Made by a program: the position numbers and the translations under genes. Positions 1-7,597 of a stretch of 64,000 nucleotides of DNA are shown here, piece by piece. Position 1 is the stretch's first letter. Every line of letters begins with the position of its first letter. Below the pieces are notes generated by a model. The model worked only from the letters and a program-made list of their open reading frames with translations. It did no database searches and had not been told where the DNA came from. The DNA comes from Oscillospiraceae bacterium. Lineage in GTDB: Bacteria; Bacillota; Clostridia; Oscillospirales; Oscillospiraceae. The stretch covers positions 62,001 to 126,000 of the forward strand of contig WQXS01000001.1 of the NCBI GenBank assembly GCA_009784725.1. The letters are read 5' to 3'.

Positions 1-1
1 A

Positions 2-196
2 CTGTCAAGGTTTAGAAACGGCACTGTCGAACAAAGACAAGCTGCAAGAGATGCAATGAATCTGAAAAACAGTATGAGAAACGGTAATATTATCACCGAG
101 TATCCATTCGACCCTGATGACAGCGATTTATTCGCTCTTACTCAATGGTTTGCTCGTGAAGGTATGTATGATACTTTCGTTGATGAGAATAAATGA
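2..196 (+). CDS. C-terminal end of an unidentified protein (cut by the window edge)
   Basis: An open frame runs from the window edge to a TGA at 194-196 and gives about 64 residues, ending in MYDTFVDENK. It contains the stretch ITEYPFDPDDSDLFALTQWF. It is charged, with no membrane segment or signal. The stop lies 7 bases before the start of the next gene and overlaps that gene's ribosome binding site region (GAGGTA), so the two may be co-transcribed. I do not recognise the family. The real start lies outside the window, and the fragment could equally be the tail of a large secreted or surface protein. Confidence 0.5.
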   Translation: MSRFRNGTVEQRQAARDAMNLKNSMRNGNIITEYPFDPDDSDLFALTQWFAREGMYDTFVDENK

Positions 197-203
197 GGTA
201 ATT

Positions 204-1511
204 ATGAAAAAAATTATAGTAATATTACTTGTTTTGGTATTTATACTCTCTCCGCTGATACCCGGTAAAGTTTCCGCAAACCCCGGCGCAACCAGGTTTG
301 AAATCGGAAGTAATATAGTTGCCACAAGAGACAGGCAACTTGTTGTTCCTGTTTCTGTCACAGGTAACCCCGATGGATTTGCGGCAGTCGGATTAGAGTT
401 TGTCTTCAATCCTGCACATTTGCAACTTAAAACTGCACGGCTTCGCACAGATGGAGTTGCTCCGCCAAGTCCGACTCTGAGAATAAGCGCAGAAACCGAT
501 ATTAAAGATGTCAGTGATGGAACACAGTGGATATCAATAGTGGATACCCGAAATCTTGCAGATTGGAGCGGCGAAGGTGTTCTAATGAACTTAACGTTTG
601 ATGTTGTTGCACCAAGTTCTGTGGAATCTACTACGATAAATATGGATTTTACATCTTCTCCAAATGGGAGACCTGTAAATGCTGAAACCGGTCTGCTTGT
701 ACCAAATGTAGGGTTACTAAACGGCGGTTTATCAAGTGTCACCATCTCTGCAAGTGAGCAGGGGCCGGGGGGGCAAAGGCCTGAGGGTCATTTTGGTGTT
801 ACTATACAAAACCCGGGTACGGGTGCAACGGGACAGGGCTGGTATCTTCCGGCTGCGCAAGTGCCGCTCTTTGCAGGAACACCTGCTGCGGGGCAGACAT
901 TTAATAACTGGACACTTGCTCCGGGATCGCCAAATATAAGATTTGCAAACGCAAATAATGCAACAACAACATTTCCGATGCCGGCTCAGGATATAACGGT
1001 TATCGCAAACTGGAACGCAGCAACGACGTATTCGGTTACGGTTAACTCCGATGGTGCAACGGGTGCATCGGGTGCAGGTCAGTATGCCGAAGGTGCAACG
1101 GTTAATATCAATGCCGGAACACGGGCAGGATGGACATTTGTCAGATGGACAATGAACCCGACCACTGTCACACCTGCAAGTGCAACGACTGCATCAACTT
1201 CATTTACAATGCCTGCACGAAATGTTGTGGCTTCTGCGACATGGAGAAATGACGCAACAGGTGAGGAAGAGGTCAGCAGCGGCGGCGGCGGAGGCAGCGG
1301 TTCAGGTAACGAGCAGGGTCAAAACCCCGGCGGCGGCAGCGGCTCGGGTGGATTCGGCAACGTACCGCAAACAAATGTAGCCGATATAGGCGGCACAATG
1401 GCATTAATGGCAGTATCAATCACAATGACGGCAGTACTTGGCACCTGCCTGTTCTTCCACTTAAAATCCAACAGAAAGCGTACTAATTACAGTTCAACAA
1501 ATGGCAGTTAA
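204..1511 (+). CDS. Secreted cohesin-like surface protein with InlB-type repeats and a VPQTN sorting signal
   Basis: A 435-residue cell-surface protein. The start at 204 follows GAGGTA by 4 bases and gives a classical signal peptide (MKKIIVILLVLVFILSP, cleavage near SANP). An upstream in-frame ATG at 117 would bury this signal. Residues about 30-185 look like a cohesin-type beta-sandwich (repeated V/L-x-V strands, LEFVFNPAHLQL). Two divergent InlB B-repeat-like units follow (about 195-270 and 275-345, each ending FTMPA or FPMPA then a W). A Gly/Ser-rich linker then leads to VPQTN at about 387-391, a 23-residue hydrophobic segment and a basic tail (KSNRKR). That tail is a sortase sorting signal close to the NPQTN motif of class B sortases. 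The next gene is a class B sortase overlapping by 11 bases, so this is its likely substrate. The ligand is unknown. Confidence 0.8.
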   Translation: MKKIIVILLVLVFILSPLIPGKVSANPGATRFEIGSNIVATRDRQLVVPVSVTGNPDGFAAVGLEFVFNPAHLQLKTARLRTDGVAPPSPTLRISAETDIKDVSDGTQWISIVDTRNLADWSGEGVLMNLTFDVVAPSSVESTTINMDFTSSPNGRPVNAETGLLVPNVGLLNGGLSSVTISASEQGPGGQRPEGHFGVTIQNPGTGATGQGWYLPAAQVPLFAGTPAAGQTFNNWTLAPGSPNIRFANANNATTTFPMPAQDITVIANWNAATTYSVTVNSDGATGASGAGQYAEGATVNINAGTRAGWTFVRWTMNPTTVTPASATTASTSFTMPARNVVASATWRNDATGEEEVSSGGGGGSGSGNEQGQNPGGGSGSGGFGNVPQTNVADIGGTMALMAVSITMTAVLGTCLFFHLKSNRKRTNYSSTNGS

Positions 1512-2328
1512 AATGGCAGCTAAAACAATTACAAAAACAGAAAAACCTGCTCCGGTATCGGGAAAATCCTCCAAAACTACCGGAGCAGAGCAAAAAAAAT
1601 TCTATAAGAAAAGCCCTTTCAGCAAAGCATCAACAACGGTTATTTTAATACTCGGAATCGTATTATTTGGCGGCATAGCTGTATTTACAACCTTTGCCGT
1701 CAAATCGCATTTGGACGCACTTAAAGCCTCCGAAGACGAATATGCTTATCTGCGGGGTTTGGCTGAAGGCACAGAGCACAAGCTCGATGCGGACGGAATG
1801 ATTCAACTCAGCGCACTCGATAACGAAATGCGCGCGATTAACCCCGACTATGTTTGCTGGATTCGCATCGGCGGAACAAACATCGATTATCCGGTTGTGC
1901 GAGGGCCGGACAATGAAAAATATCTTCACACATCATTTCAGGGTGAAGAAAATATCGCAGGCGCAATATTTATGGACTACCGCAACATCGGAGAACGCTT
2001 ACCGCATATTATTATCTACGGGCACAATGTAAGGAACGGCGGAATGTTCACGGACTTGCGAAAGTTTCTGAGCAGTTCATTTCTTGAGCAGAATAATAAA
2101 ATTACACTTATTGTAAACGATCACGAGGTTGAGTTCGAAATCTTTTCCGCGAGAAGAACAGATGTAAATGACCCCGCATACGACTTGAACCTTTCATCCT
2201 CCCGCAATTTCGGGCGCTTTGCCGACCGCATAGGTGCTCCGATCAGAGCCACACAAATCATTACCCTGTCAACCTGTGTAAGTGAAGGCGACGACGACGC
2301 CCGGATTATCGTCCAGGGCTTCCGCTAA
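1501..2328 (+). CDS. srtB: Class B sortase
   Basis: A 275-residue membrane-anchored transpeptidase that should cleave a sorting signal and join the protein to peptidoglycan. A basic, Lys/Thr-rich N-terminus of about 42 residues precedes one membrane segment (about 44-67), then the sortase barrel. The catalytic triad is visible: His175 in YGHN, Cys259 in TLSTC and Arg268 in DDAR. The layout (CWIRI, NIDYPVV, YGHN) is that of class B. The start ATG at 1501 lies inside the end of the surface-protein gene; ATG 1513 is an alternative giving a protein 4 residues shorter. The overlap implies translational coupling with the substrate gene. The substrate motif VPQTN differs by one residue from the NPQTN motif known for Staphylococcus SrtB. 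Confidence 0.9.
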   Translation: MAVKMAAKTITKTEKPAPVSGKSSKTTGAEQKKFYKKSPFSKASTTVILILGIVLFGGIAVFTTFAVKSHLDALKASEDEYAYLRGLAEGTEHKLDADGMIQLSALDNEMRAINPDYVCWIRIGGTNIDYPVVRGPDNEKYLHTSFQGEENIAGAIFMDYRNIGERLPHIIIYGHNVRNGGMFTDLRKFLSSSFLEQNNKITLIVNDHEVEFEIFSARRTDVNDPAYDLNLSSSRNFGRFADRIGAPIRATQIITLSTCVSEGDDDARIIVQGFR

Positions 2329-2337
2329 CCTGATATT

Positions 2338-2637
2338 CTAACCGAATACAAGGTACTCGGAATATCCTGTTGCATCGAATATTATTTTTATACTGCGGGG
2401 CACATTAGTTAATGTTACTGAGATGCCCTGTATTTCTGCGGTTTTATGTGAAATTAATAAAGCACGCAGCCCGGATGAGGAAATATAAAATAAATCCCTA
2501 AGGTCCAGTATAATCTCGTCAGACTCAGCATAAACCTCATCAAGAATTTCCTGAAGCTGCGAGGACGTAGTCGCACCGAGCTTTCCTTGAAGCTTAAGAG
2601 TAACCCTTTCATTCTCCTTTATCTTAGTAACAACCAT
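2338..2637 (-). CDS. STAS-domain protein (anti-sigma factor antagonist type)
   Basis: A 99-residue single STAS domain like SpoIIAA/RsbV. The conserved strand-loop ILDLRDLFYISSSGLRALL (about residues 44-62) carries the Ser usually phosphorylated by a partner serine kinase. Family members bind an anti-sigma kinase and release a sigma factor, or act in PP2C-linked switches. No anti-sigma kinase or phosphatase gene is adjacent; the partner would be elsewhere. It is downstream of, and 15 bases from, an XRE regulator on the same strand, so the two likely form an operon. AGGAAAGG precedes the start. It converges on the sortase gene with only 9 bases between stops. Confidence 0.85.
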   Translation of the reverse strand: MVVTKIKENERVTLKLQGKLGATTSSQLQEILDEVYAESDEIILDLRDLFYISSSGLRALLISHKTAEIQGISVTLTNVPRSIKIIFDATGYSEYLVFG

Positions 2638-2652
2638 TAAATATTTCCTTTC

Positions 2653-3000
2653 CTAAAGTCTGTCGATGTTTTCCGAGAGCATTTTCAGCCAGTTGATGAG
2701 CCGCTCGGCCTGTGAGGGTGACTTTCCGGTGCATGCCTGTGCAAGCTCGACCCTTTGCGGTTCGGATATATTTTGCACCAGGGAGTCCTGCAACAGAAAA
2801 TCAAGAGACAGCTCAAAACAGTTCGATATTTTTATGAGTGTTCCCAAGCTTGCTACACGCTCACCTCTTTCAAGTCTGCTGAAAAAAGACGTGCTTAAAT
2901 CAAGCATCTCGGCAGCTTCACACTGAGACATCCCCAACTGTCTGCGCCGCAACTGTATACGTTCACCCAACGATTTATAGTTAATGACTCTCTCTGACAC
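2653..3000 (-). CDS. XRE-family helix-turn-helix transcriptional regulator
   Basis: A 115-residue cytoplasmic DNA-binding protein. Residues about 10-70 form a Cro/C1-type HTH (LGERIQLRRRQLGMSQ, then EAAEMLDLSTSFFSRLERGE), followed by a short helical C-terminus (SQAERLINWL). It resembles the small SinR-like regulators common in Clostridia. First gene of a two-gene minus-strand unit with the STAS protein. It is divergent from the aro operon across about 200 bases, so it could regulate itself or, less certainly, its neighbours. I see no conclusive operator. Confidence 0.85.
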   Translation of the reverse strand: MSERVINYKSLGERIQLRRRQLGMSQCEAAEMLDLSTSFFSRLERGERVASLGTLIKISNCFELSLDFLLQDSLVQNISEPQRVELAQACTGKSPSQAERLINWLKMLSENIDRL

Positions 3001-3134
3001 CTCATCATCTCCCGCTAAGTTTATAATAAAGGGTTTTCAAAAGAATTACGAGAGCATAAAAGACAATTTTTTATGCCATATTGGCAACATAATATTGCAC
3101 AGAAAACCCACCGTAAATTGTGTTTATATACAAC

Positions 3135-3163
3135 TTGTCTTATTTTATATTTAGCTGTATAAT
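3135..3163 (+). promoter_or_regulatory. Sigma-A-type promoter of the aromatic amino-acid operon
   Basis: TTGTCT (3135-3140) and TATAAT (3158-3163) are separated by exactly 17 bases and lie 37 bases before the aroF start. No T-box, attenuator or leader peptide is evident between the promoter and aroF, so control is more likely at the enzyme level or by a repressor. Confidence 0.6.
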
Positions 3164-3199
3164 CATACAGTTACTTTAAATTTCTAAGGAGCAATTATA

Positions 3200-4204
3200 A
3201 TGATAGCGGTGCTTAAACCCGGTGCTTCGCAGGAGCAAATCAAAAATCTTATTGCCTGGCTTGAGGACAGGGGTCTTAAGGTTAATCTTTCCGAGGGTGA
3301 GTTTTATACGATTCTCGGGCTTATAGGCGATGTGAGTAAAATAGATACAGAGCTGCTTGAGGGTTTGGAAATGGTTGATTCGGTCAAAAGAATCAGTGAG
3401 CCGTTTAAGAGAGCTAACCGCAAGTTTCATCCCGATAACAGTATTGTCGAGGTCGGGGGCGGTATTGCAATCGGCTCTGGTTTTCAGATTATCGCAGGGC
3501 CATGTAGTGTTGAGTCGCCTGAGCAGATACTTGAAATTGCAAAGAGCGTAAAGGCTTCCGGTGCAACCATTCTTCGGGGCGGTACATTTAAGCCGCGAAC
3601 ATCACCGTATGATTTTCAGGGGATGCAGGCAGACGGCCTCCCGTTGCTTCTGGAGGCGAAAAAGCAAACAGGGATGCCTATAATCACGGAAATAATGAAT
3701 GTTGTGCATTTGCCTCTTTTTGAAAATGTTGACATTATCCAAGTCGGGGCACGCAATATGCAAAACTTTGAACTGCTAAAAGAGCTTGGAATGATTAAAA
3801 CCCCTGTTTTACTTAAAAGGGGTCTTGCAAACACACTGCAGGAGCTGCTTATGAGTGCCGAGTATATTATGGCGGGCGGCAATAGCAATGTAATTTTATG
3901 TGAGCGGGGTATCCGCACCTTTGAAACATATACACGAAATACTCTGGATTTATCTGCAGTTCCTGTTCTGAGAGAACTTTCACACCTTCCGGTTATCGTT
4001 GACCCGAGCCATGCTTCGGGAATAGCAAGACTTGTTGAGCCGATGGCAATGGCAGCCGCAGCCGCAGGAGCGAACGGGCTTATGATTGAAGTCCACAATG
4101 ACCCGCCGAATGCACTTTGCGATGGTGCGCAATCTCTTACACCCGAACAGTTTGCAGCGTTGACCGAAAAGGTTCGCCGTGTTTACGAGGTAGCAAATAA
4201 ATGA
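3200..4204 (+). CDS. aroF: 3-deoxy-7-phosphoheptulonate synthase (DAHP synthase, type I beta, with regulatory N-domain)
   Basis: A 334-residue first enzyme of the shikimate pathway: phosphoenolpyruvate plus erythrose 4-phosphate gives DAHP. Residues 1-70 are a ferredoxin/ACT-like domain (MIAVLKPGASQEQI), the feedback-regulatory module of Thermotoga-type enzymes. The barrel follows, with GPCSVES, LRGGTFKPRTSPYDFQG, the QVGARNMQNF segment and the metal/substrate motif DPSHASG. AAGGAG lies 8 bases upstream of ATG. It opens the operon and overlaps tyrA by 4 bases (ATGA), suggesting translational coupling and Tyr- or Phe-sensitive feedback through the N-domain. Confidence 0.95.
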   Translation: MIAVLKPGASQEQIKNLIAWLEDRGLKVNLSEGEFYTILGLIGDVSKIDTELLEGLEMVDSVKRISEPFKRANRKFHPDNSIVEVGGGIAIGSGFQIIAGPCSVESPEQILEIAKSVKASGATILRGGTFKPRTSPYDFQGMQADGLPLLLEAKKQTGMPIITEIMNVVHLPLFENVDIIQVGARNMQNFELLKELGMIKTPVLLKRGLANTLQELLMSAEYIMAGGNSNVILCERGIRTFETYTRNTLDLSAVPVLRELSHLPVIVDPSHASGIARLVEPMAMAAAAAGANGLMIEVHNDPPNALCDGAQSLTPEQFAALTEKVRRVYEVANK

Positions 4205-5043
4205 CTATTGGAATAGCGGGCCTCGGTTTAATAGGCGGCTCTCTTGCAAAAGCATATAAGAACTCTCAACCTGCGGGTCATACGGTTTACGGCTTCGACA
4301 TTGACTCCGCTATACTTAGTTTTGCACAGCTTTCGGGAGCGGCAGACGGTGTTCTTGATGAAAATACCATCGGTAAATGCGATGCGATATTCATAGCGGT
4401 TAATCCCGGTGATGCGGTGCGTTATCTTGAGCAAAATGCAAAGTTCATTGCAAAGGATGCATTGGTAATAGATTGCTGCGGAGTTAAGCAGTCGGTATGC
4501 TTAAAATGTCAGCCTCTCGCAGAAAAGTTTGGTTTCGTATTTATAGGCGGACATCCGATGGCGGGAAGCCATAAAGCGGGCTTCAAAAACAGCCGTGCCG
4601 ACCTTTTTCACGGAGCATACATGATTCTTGTCCCGCCTGTTTATGACGACCCTGTTTTATTCGGAAGACTCGAAGATGTCTTGAAGCCAATCGGCTTCGG
4701 GCATATAACCATAACAACTGCCGAAAAACACGATGAAATGATTGCATTCAGCTCACAAATGGCACATGTCGTCTCAAACGCTTTTATAAAAAGCCCGTCG
4801 GCAGGGGGGCATAAAGGCTTTTCTGCAGGAAGCTACAGGGATTTGACCCGTGTCGCTCAGCTTAACGCCGACATGTGGGGTGAGCTTTTGATGGATAACA
4901 GCGGGTATCTGATAAATGAGCTTGATATTTTTACGGATTCAATAAAAGAGTACAGGAATGCGCTGGAAACAAAGGATTTAAATAAACTCGTATGTCTGCT
5001 TGAAGATGGCAGCAGGCGAAAAGGCGAACTCGATTCGGAGTAA
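4201..5043 (+). CDS. tyrA: Prephenate dehydrogenase
   Basis: A 280-residue NAD(P)-dependent enzyme converting prephenate to 4-hydroxyphenylpyruvate on the tyrosine branch. The N-terminal Rossmann motif GLGLIGGSLAKA (about 7-18) and the substrate motif GGHPMAGSHKAGF (about 117-129) are both present. It is short, with no C-terminal ACT domain, so it probably lacks its own tyrosine feedback site; regulation may sit in the DAHP synthase encoded immediately upstream, whose gene it overlaps by 4 bases. No prephenate dehydratase gene is in the window, so the phenylalanine branch is presumably encoded elsewhere. Confidence 0.93.
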   Translation: MTIGIAGLGLIGGSLAKAYKNSQPAGHTVYGFDIDSAILSFAQLSGAADGVLDENTIGKCDAIFIAVNPGDAVRYLEQNAKFIAKDALVIDCCGVKQSVCLKCQPLAEKFGFVFIGGHPMAGSHKAGFKNSRADLFHGAYMILVPPVYDDPVLFGRLEDVLKPIGFGHITITTAEKHDEMIAFSSQMAHVVSNAFIKSPSAGGHKGFSAGSYRDLTRVAQLNADMWGELLMDNSGYLINELDIFTDSIKEYRNALETKDLNKLVCLLEDGSRRKGELDSE

Positions 5044-5075
5044 CAGCCGCATAATAAATCAGAACGGAGCATGGG

Positions 5076-6131
5076 ATGAAAACAATCACAATTAATGCAT
5101 CCAAAACTTACGATGTAATGGTCGGAGCGGGATTTTTCGAAACCTCAGGAGATATTATCCGTGAAAAGGCCGGCGGGCAAACTGCTGCGATTATTACTGA
5201 TAAAAATGTAGCGGCTCTTTATGGCAAAGCCCTTAAAACAAGCTTGAAAAAAGCCGGATATCATGTTATTACATTTACTTTCGCAGCCGGGGAAGCTTCA
5301 AAAAATACCGACACTTATTTTTCTCTGGTCAGTTTTCTTGCAAATGAAAATTTCACTCGCTCCGATGTCGTAGTCGCCCTGGGCGGCGGCGTGGCGGGAG
5401 ATATTGCAGGCTTTGCAGCAGCTACATACATGCGGGGAACCAAACTCGTTCAAATACCGACAACTCTTCTTGCCACAGTAGATTCATCGGTCGGCGGAAA
5501 AACAGCGGTTAATCTGGAAACGGGCAAAAACTTACTTGGGGCATTTTATCAGCCTGATTTGGTGTTGTGTGATGTCTCCTTGCTCGGAACATTGCCCGAA
5601 GACGTATACCGGGAAGGCTGCGCAGAGGTTATAAAATACGGAATTATAGCCGACAGAGAGCTGTTTGAGTCCCTGGAAAAACCGATAAATGAGCAATATG
5701 AAAATATCATTTCCGGTTGTGTAAAAATAAAAAGTGAGATAATAGCACAGGATGAATTTGACCGGGATATAAGAAAAATCCTGAATTTCGGGCATGCGGT
5801 CGGACATGCGATTGAGGCACGCAGCGGTTTTACTATGAGTCACGGAAAGGCTGTTGCTATGGGGATGCGGGTTGAAACCCGAGCAGGGGTTTACCTTGGC
5901 ATCTGTGACATGGAATGCTTTGAGTCCGTGAGGCGCATGTTAGAAAGCTATGGTTTGCCGACAAATGTTTCTTACACGGAAAACGAACTTGCAGCAATTT
6001 GTATGTCTGATAAAAAAAGAGACAGCTACAGTATTTCAATGTATTTTCCCGAGAAAATCGGCAAGTGTAAAATTGCAGATATTTCGGTAAATGATTTAAA
6101 GACGCTGATAAAGCAGGGGTTGCTTGATTAA
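5076..6131 (+). CDS. aroB: 3-dehydroquinate synthase
   Basis: A 351-residue second shikimate enzyme that cyclises DAHP to 3-dehydroquinate with NAD+ and a divalent metal. Conserved blocks are visible: GGGVAGDIAGFAAATYMRG, PTTLLATVDSSVGGKTA, the EVIKYG segment and the metal-binding histidines in LNFGHAVGHAIE and SHGKAVAMGM. Length and motif order are normal. It starts 33 bases after tyrA; GGAGC lies 8-12 bases before the ATG. Confidence 0.95.
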   Translation: MKTITINASKTYDVMVGAGFFETSGDIIREKAGGQTAAIITDKNVAALYGKALKTSLKKAGYHVITFTFAAGEASKNTDTYFSLVSFLANENFTRSDVVVALGGGVAGDIAGFAAATYMRGTKLVQIPTTLLATVDSSVGGKTAVNLETGKNLLGAFYQPDLVLCDVSLLGTLPEDVYREGCAEVIKYGIIADRELFESLEKPINEQYENIISGCVKIKSEIIAQDEFDRDIRKILNFGHAVGHAIEARSGFTMSHGKAVAMGMRVETRAGVYLGICDMECFESVRRMLESYGLPTNVSYTENELAAICMSDKKRDSYSISMYFPEKIGKCKIADISVNDLKTLIKQGLLD

Positions 6132-6158
6132 TTATCGCTTGAAAGGACGCTCTTGGCA

Positions 6159-7439
6159 ATGACAATAAACATAACCAAACCGCTTCAGGGTGGCACAATA
6201 AGGGCCATTGCATCAAAATCCGAAGCACACAGATTGCTCATTTGTGCTGCGCTTAGTGACAAAGAAACATTCATAAGTTGTCCCGAAAGCTCGGAGGATA
6301 TTGATGCGACGGCACGTTGCCTGATAGCACTCGGAGCATCTGTTTGGCATCAAAACGGAGGGTTTAATGTCGTTCCTATTGACCGAAGTTCTTTAAGTGC
6401 AGAGGATAAGTTGCATTTTCTCAATTGCGGTGAAAGTGGTGCAACACTCCGGTTTATGCTGCCCGTTTGCGGAGCTCTCGGTGTAACTGCGGATATTAAA
6501 ATGGAAGGGCGTCTGCCCGAGCGGCCTATTTCCGATTTATATAATGAAATGGTCTCACATGGTTGCAAGCTTTCGGAGCAGGGGGTATCACCGCTTAATT
6601 GCAGCGGCAGGCTTAAAAGCGGGGAGTACAGCCTTCCCGGAAATATAACATCACAATACATCAGCGGTTTGTTGTTTGCGTTACCGCTGCTCGAGGGTGA
6701 CAGTAAAATAATCGTAACAAGTGAATATCAGTCCCGTTCATATATAGATATTACATTGCATGTACTGCGTCTTTTCGGTATTGAGGTTAGCGAAGAATCA
6801 TTTGGGTTTTCTATCCCGGGCGGTCAGGTTTTCCGTTCGCCTGAGACAATTCAGACGGGCGGTGACTGGTCGAATGCGGCATTCTGGCTTTCGGCGGGAG
6901 CGATTGGTCCGGGCAGCGTTACATGCACAAATCTGGATACAAACTCAAAACAGGGTGACAGGCAGATAACTGATATCCTGAAACGCTTCGGTGCGTATGT
7001 TTTCTGCGAAAAAACCACGGTTACCGTATCACCGGGCAAGCTGCGCGGAATAGAGATCGATGCGGGTGATGTTCCCGATTTGGTGCCGATTCTTGCAGCT
7101 GTTGCGTCGGTTGCCGAGGGGCAGACGAAAATATTTAATGCCGCTCATCTTCGCTCAAAAGAAAGCGACCGTTTGAATACTGTGACAAAGATGCTGACGG
7201 TTTTAGGTGCGGATGCAACGGAAACTGATGACGGTCTGATTATTAACGGTAAAAAAAGACTCACCGGCGGCGTAACAGAGGTTTTCGGTGACCATAGAAT
7301 AGCAATGACCGCTACAATCCTTACAGCCGCATGTGACGACGATGTCAAAATCATAGGAGCCGAAGCCGTCCGCAAATCATACCCCGGCTTCTACACCGAC
7401 TTTCGCGCCACCCTCCGCGGCGAATTCGAAGAATTTTAA
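6159..7439 (+). CDS. aroA: 3-phosphoshikimate 1-carboxyvinyltransferase (EPSP synthase)
   Basis: A 426-residue sixth shikimate enzyme, joining PEP to shikimate 3-phosphate. Motifs in order: KSEAHRLLICAAL, NCGESGATLRFMLPV (substrate and PEP loop), GRLPERPISDL, SQYISGLLFALPLL, RSKESDRL and GDHRIAMT. ATG 6159 is chosen; an in-frame TTG at 6153 closer to GAAAGGA is an alternative that adds two residues. The active-site loop matches the GESGATLRF variant of Firmicutes rather than the proteobacterial GNAGTAMRPL, so glyphosate response cannot be read directly. Its stop is followed by a cluster of palindromic repeats. Confidence 0.95.
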   Translation: MTINITKPLQGGTIRAIASKSEAHRLLICAALSDKETFISCPESSEDIDATARCLIALGASVWHQNGGFNVVPIDRSSLSAEDKLHFLNCGESGATLRFMLPVCGALGVTADIKMEGRLPERPISDLYNEMVSHGCKLSEQGVSPLNCSGRLKSGEYSLPGNITSQYISGLLFALPLLEGDSKIIVTSEYQSRSYIDITLHVLRLFGIEVSEESFGFSIPGGQVFRSPETIQTGGDWSNAAFWLSAGAIGPGSVTCTNLDTNSKQGDRQITDILKRFGAYVFCEKTTVTVSPGKLRGIEIDAGDVPDLVPILAAVASVAEGQTKIFNAAHLRSKESDRLNTVTKMLTVLGADATETDDGLIINGKKRLTGGVTEVFGDHRIAMTATILTAACDDDVKIIGAEAVRKSYPGFYTDFRATLRGEFEEF

Positions 7440-7446
7440 CGAGAGC

Positions 7447-7568
7447 ACAAGGGGGACGGTTCCAACGTCTCGCTTGCGAGACAATGCAGACACGGGGACG
7501 GTTCTGTTGACTGGTAAAAGGTAACAGCACAAGGGCGACGGTTCCAACGTCTCGCTTGCGAGACAATG
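7447..7568. repeat. Family-A palindromic repeat cluster between aroA and aroC
   Basis: Two nearly identical 40-base units (7447-7486 and 7529-7568) differ by one base in the core (GGGGGACGG versus GGGCGACGG). Each runs from ACAAGG through CGACGGTTCCAACG or its equivalent into CGTCTCGCTTGCGAGACA, whose TCTCGCTTGCGAGA is a perfect stem-loop. Between them is a third core, CACGGGGACGGTTCTG. A third near copy is at 8781-8821. The cluster lies inside the operon, 30 bases before aroC, so it is transcribed and could fold in the mRNA. Confidence 0.85.
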
Positions 7569-7597
7569 TGTGCAGTAGGTAATAAATGGAGATTCAA

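Noticed and set aside
128-745. Minus-strand frame of 205 codons opposite the surface protein
   Set aside because: Antisense to a gene with clear signal peptide, domains and sorting signal.
3001-3199. T-box or tryptophan-type attenuator before aroF
   Set aside because: No specifier stem, antiterminator or leader peptide; only a promoter is seen.
7447-7568. CRISPR array
   Set aside because: Only two to three units with irregular spacing and no cas genes; the units are part of a dispersed palindrome family.
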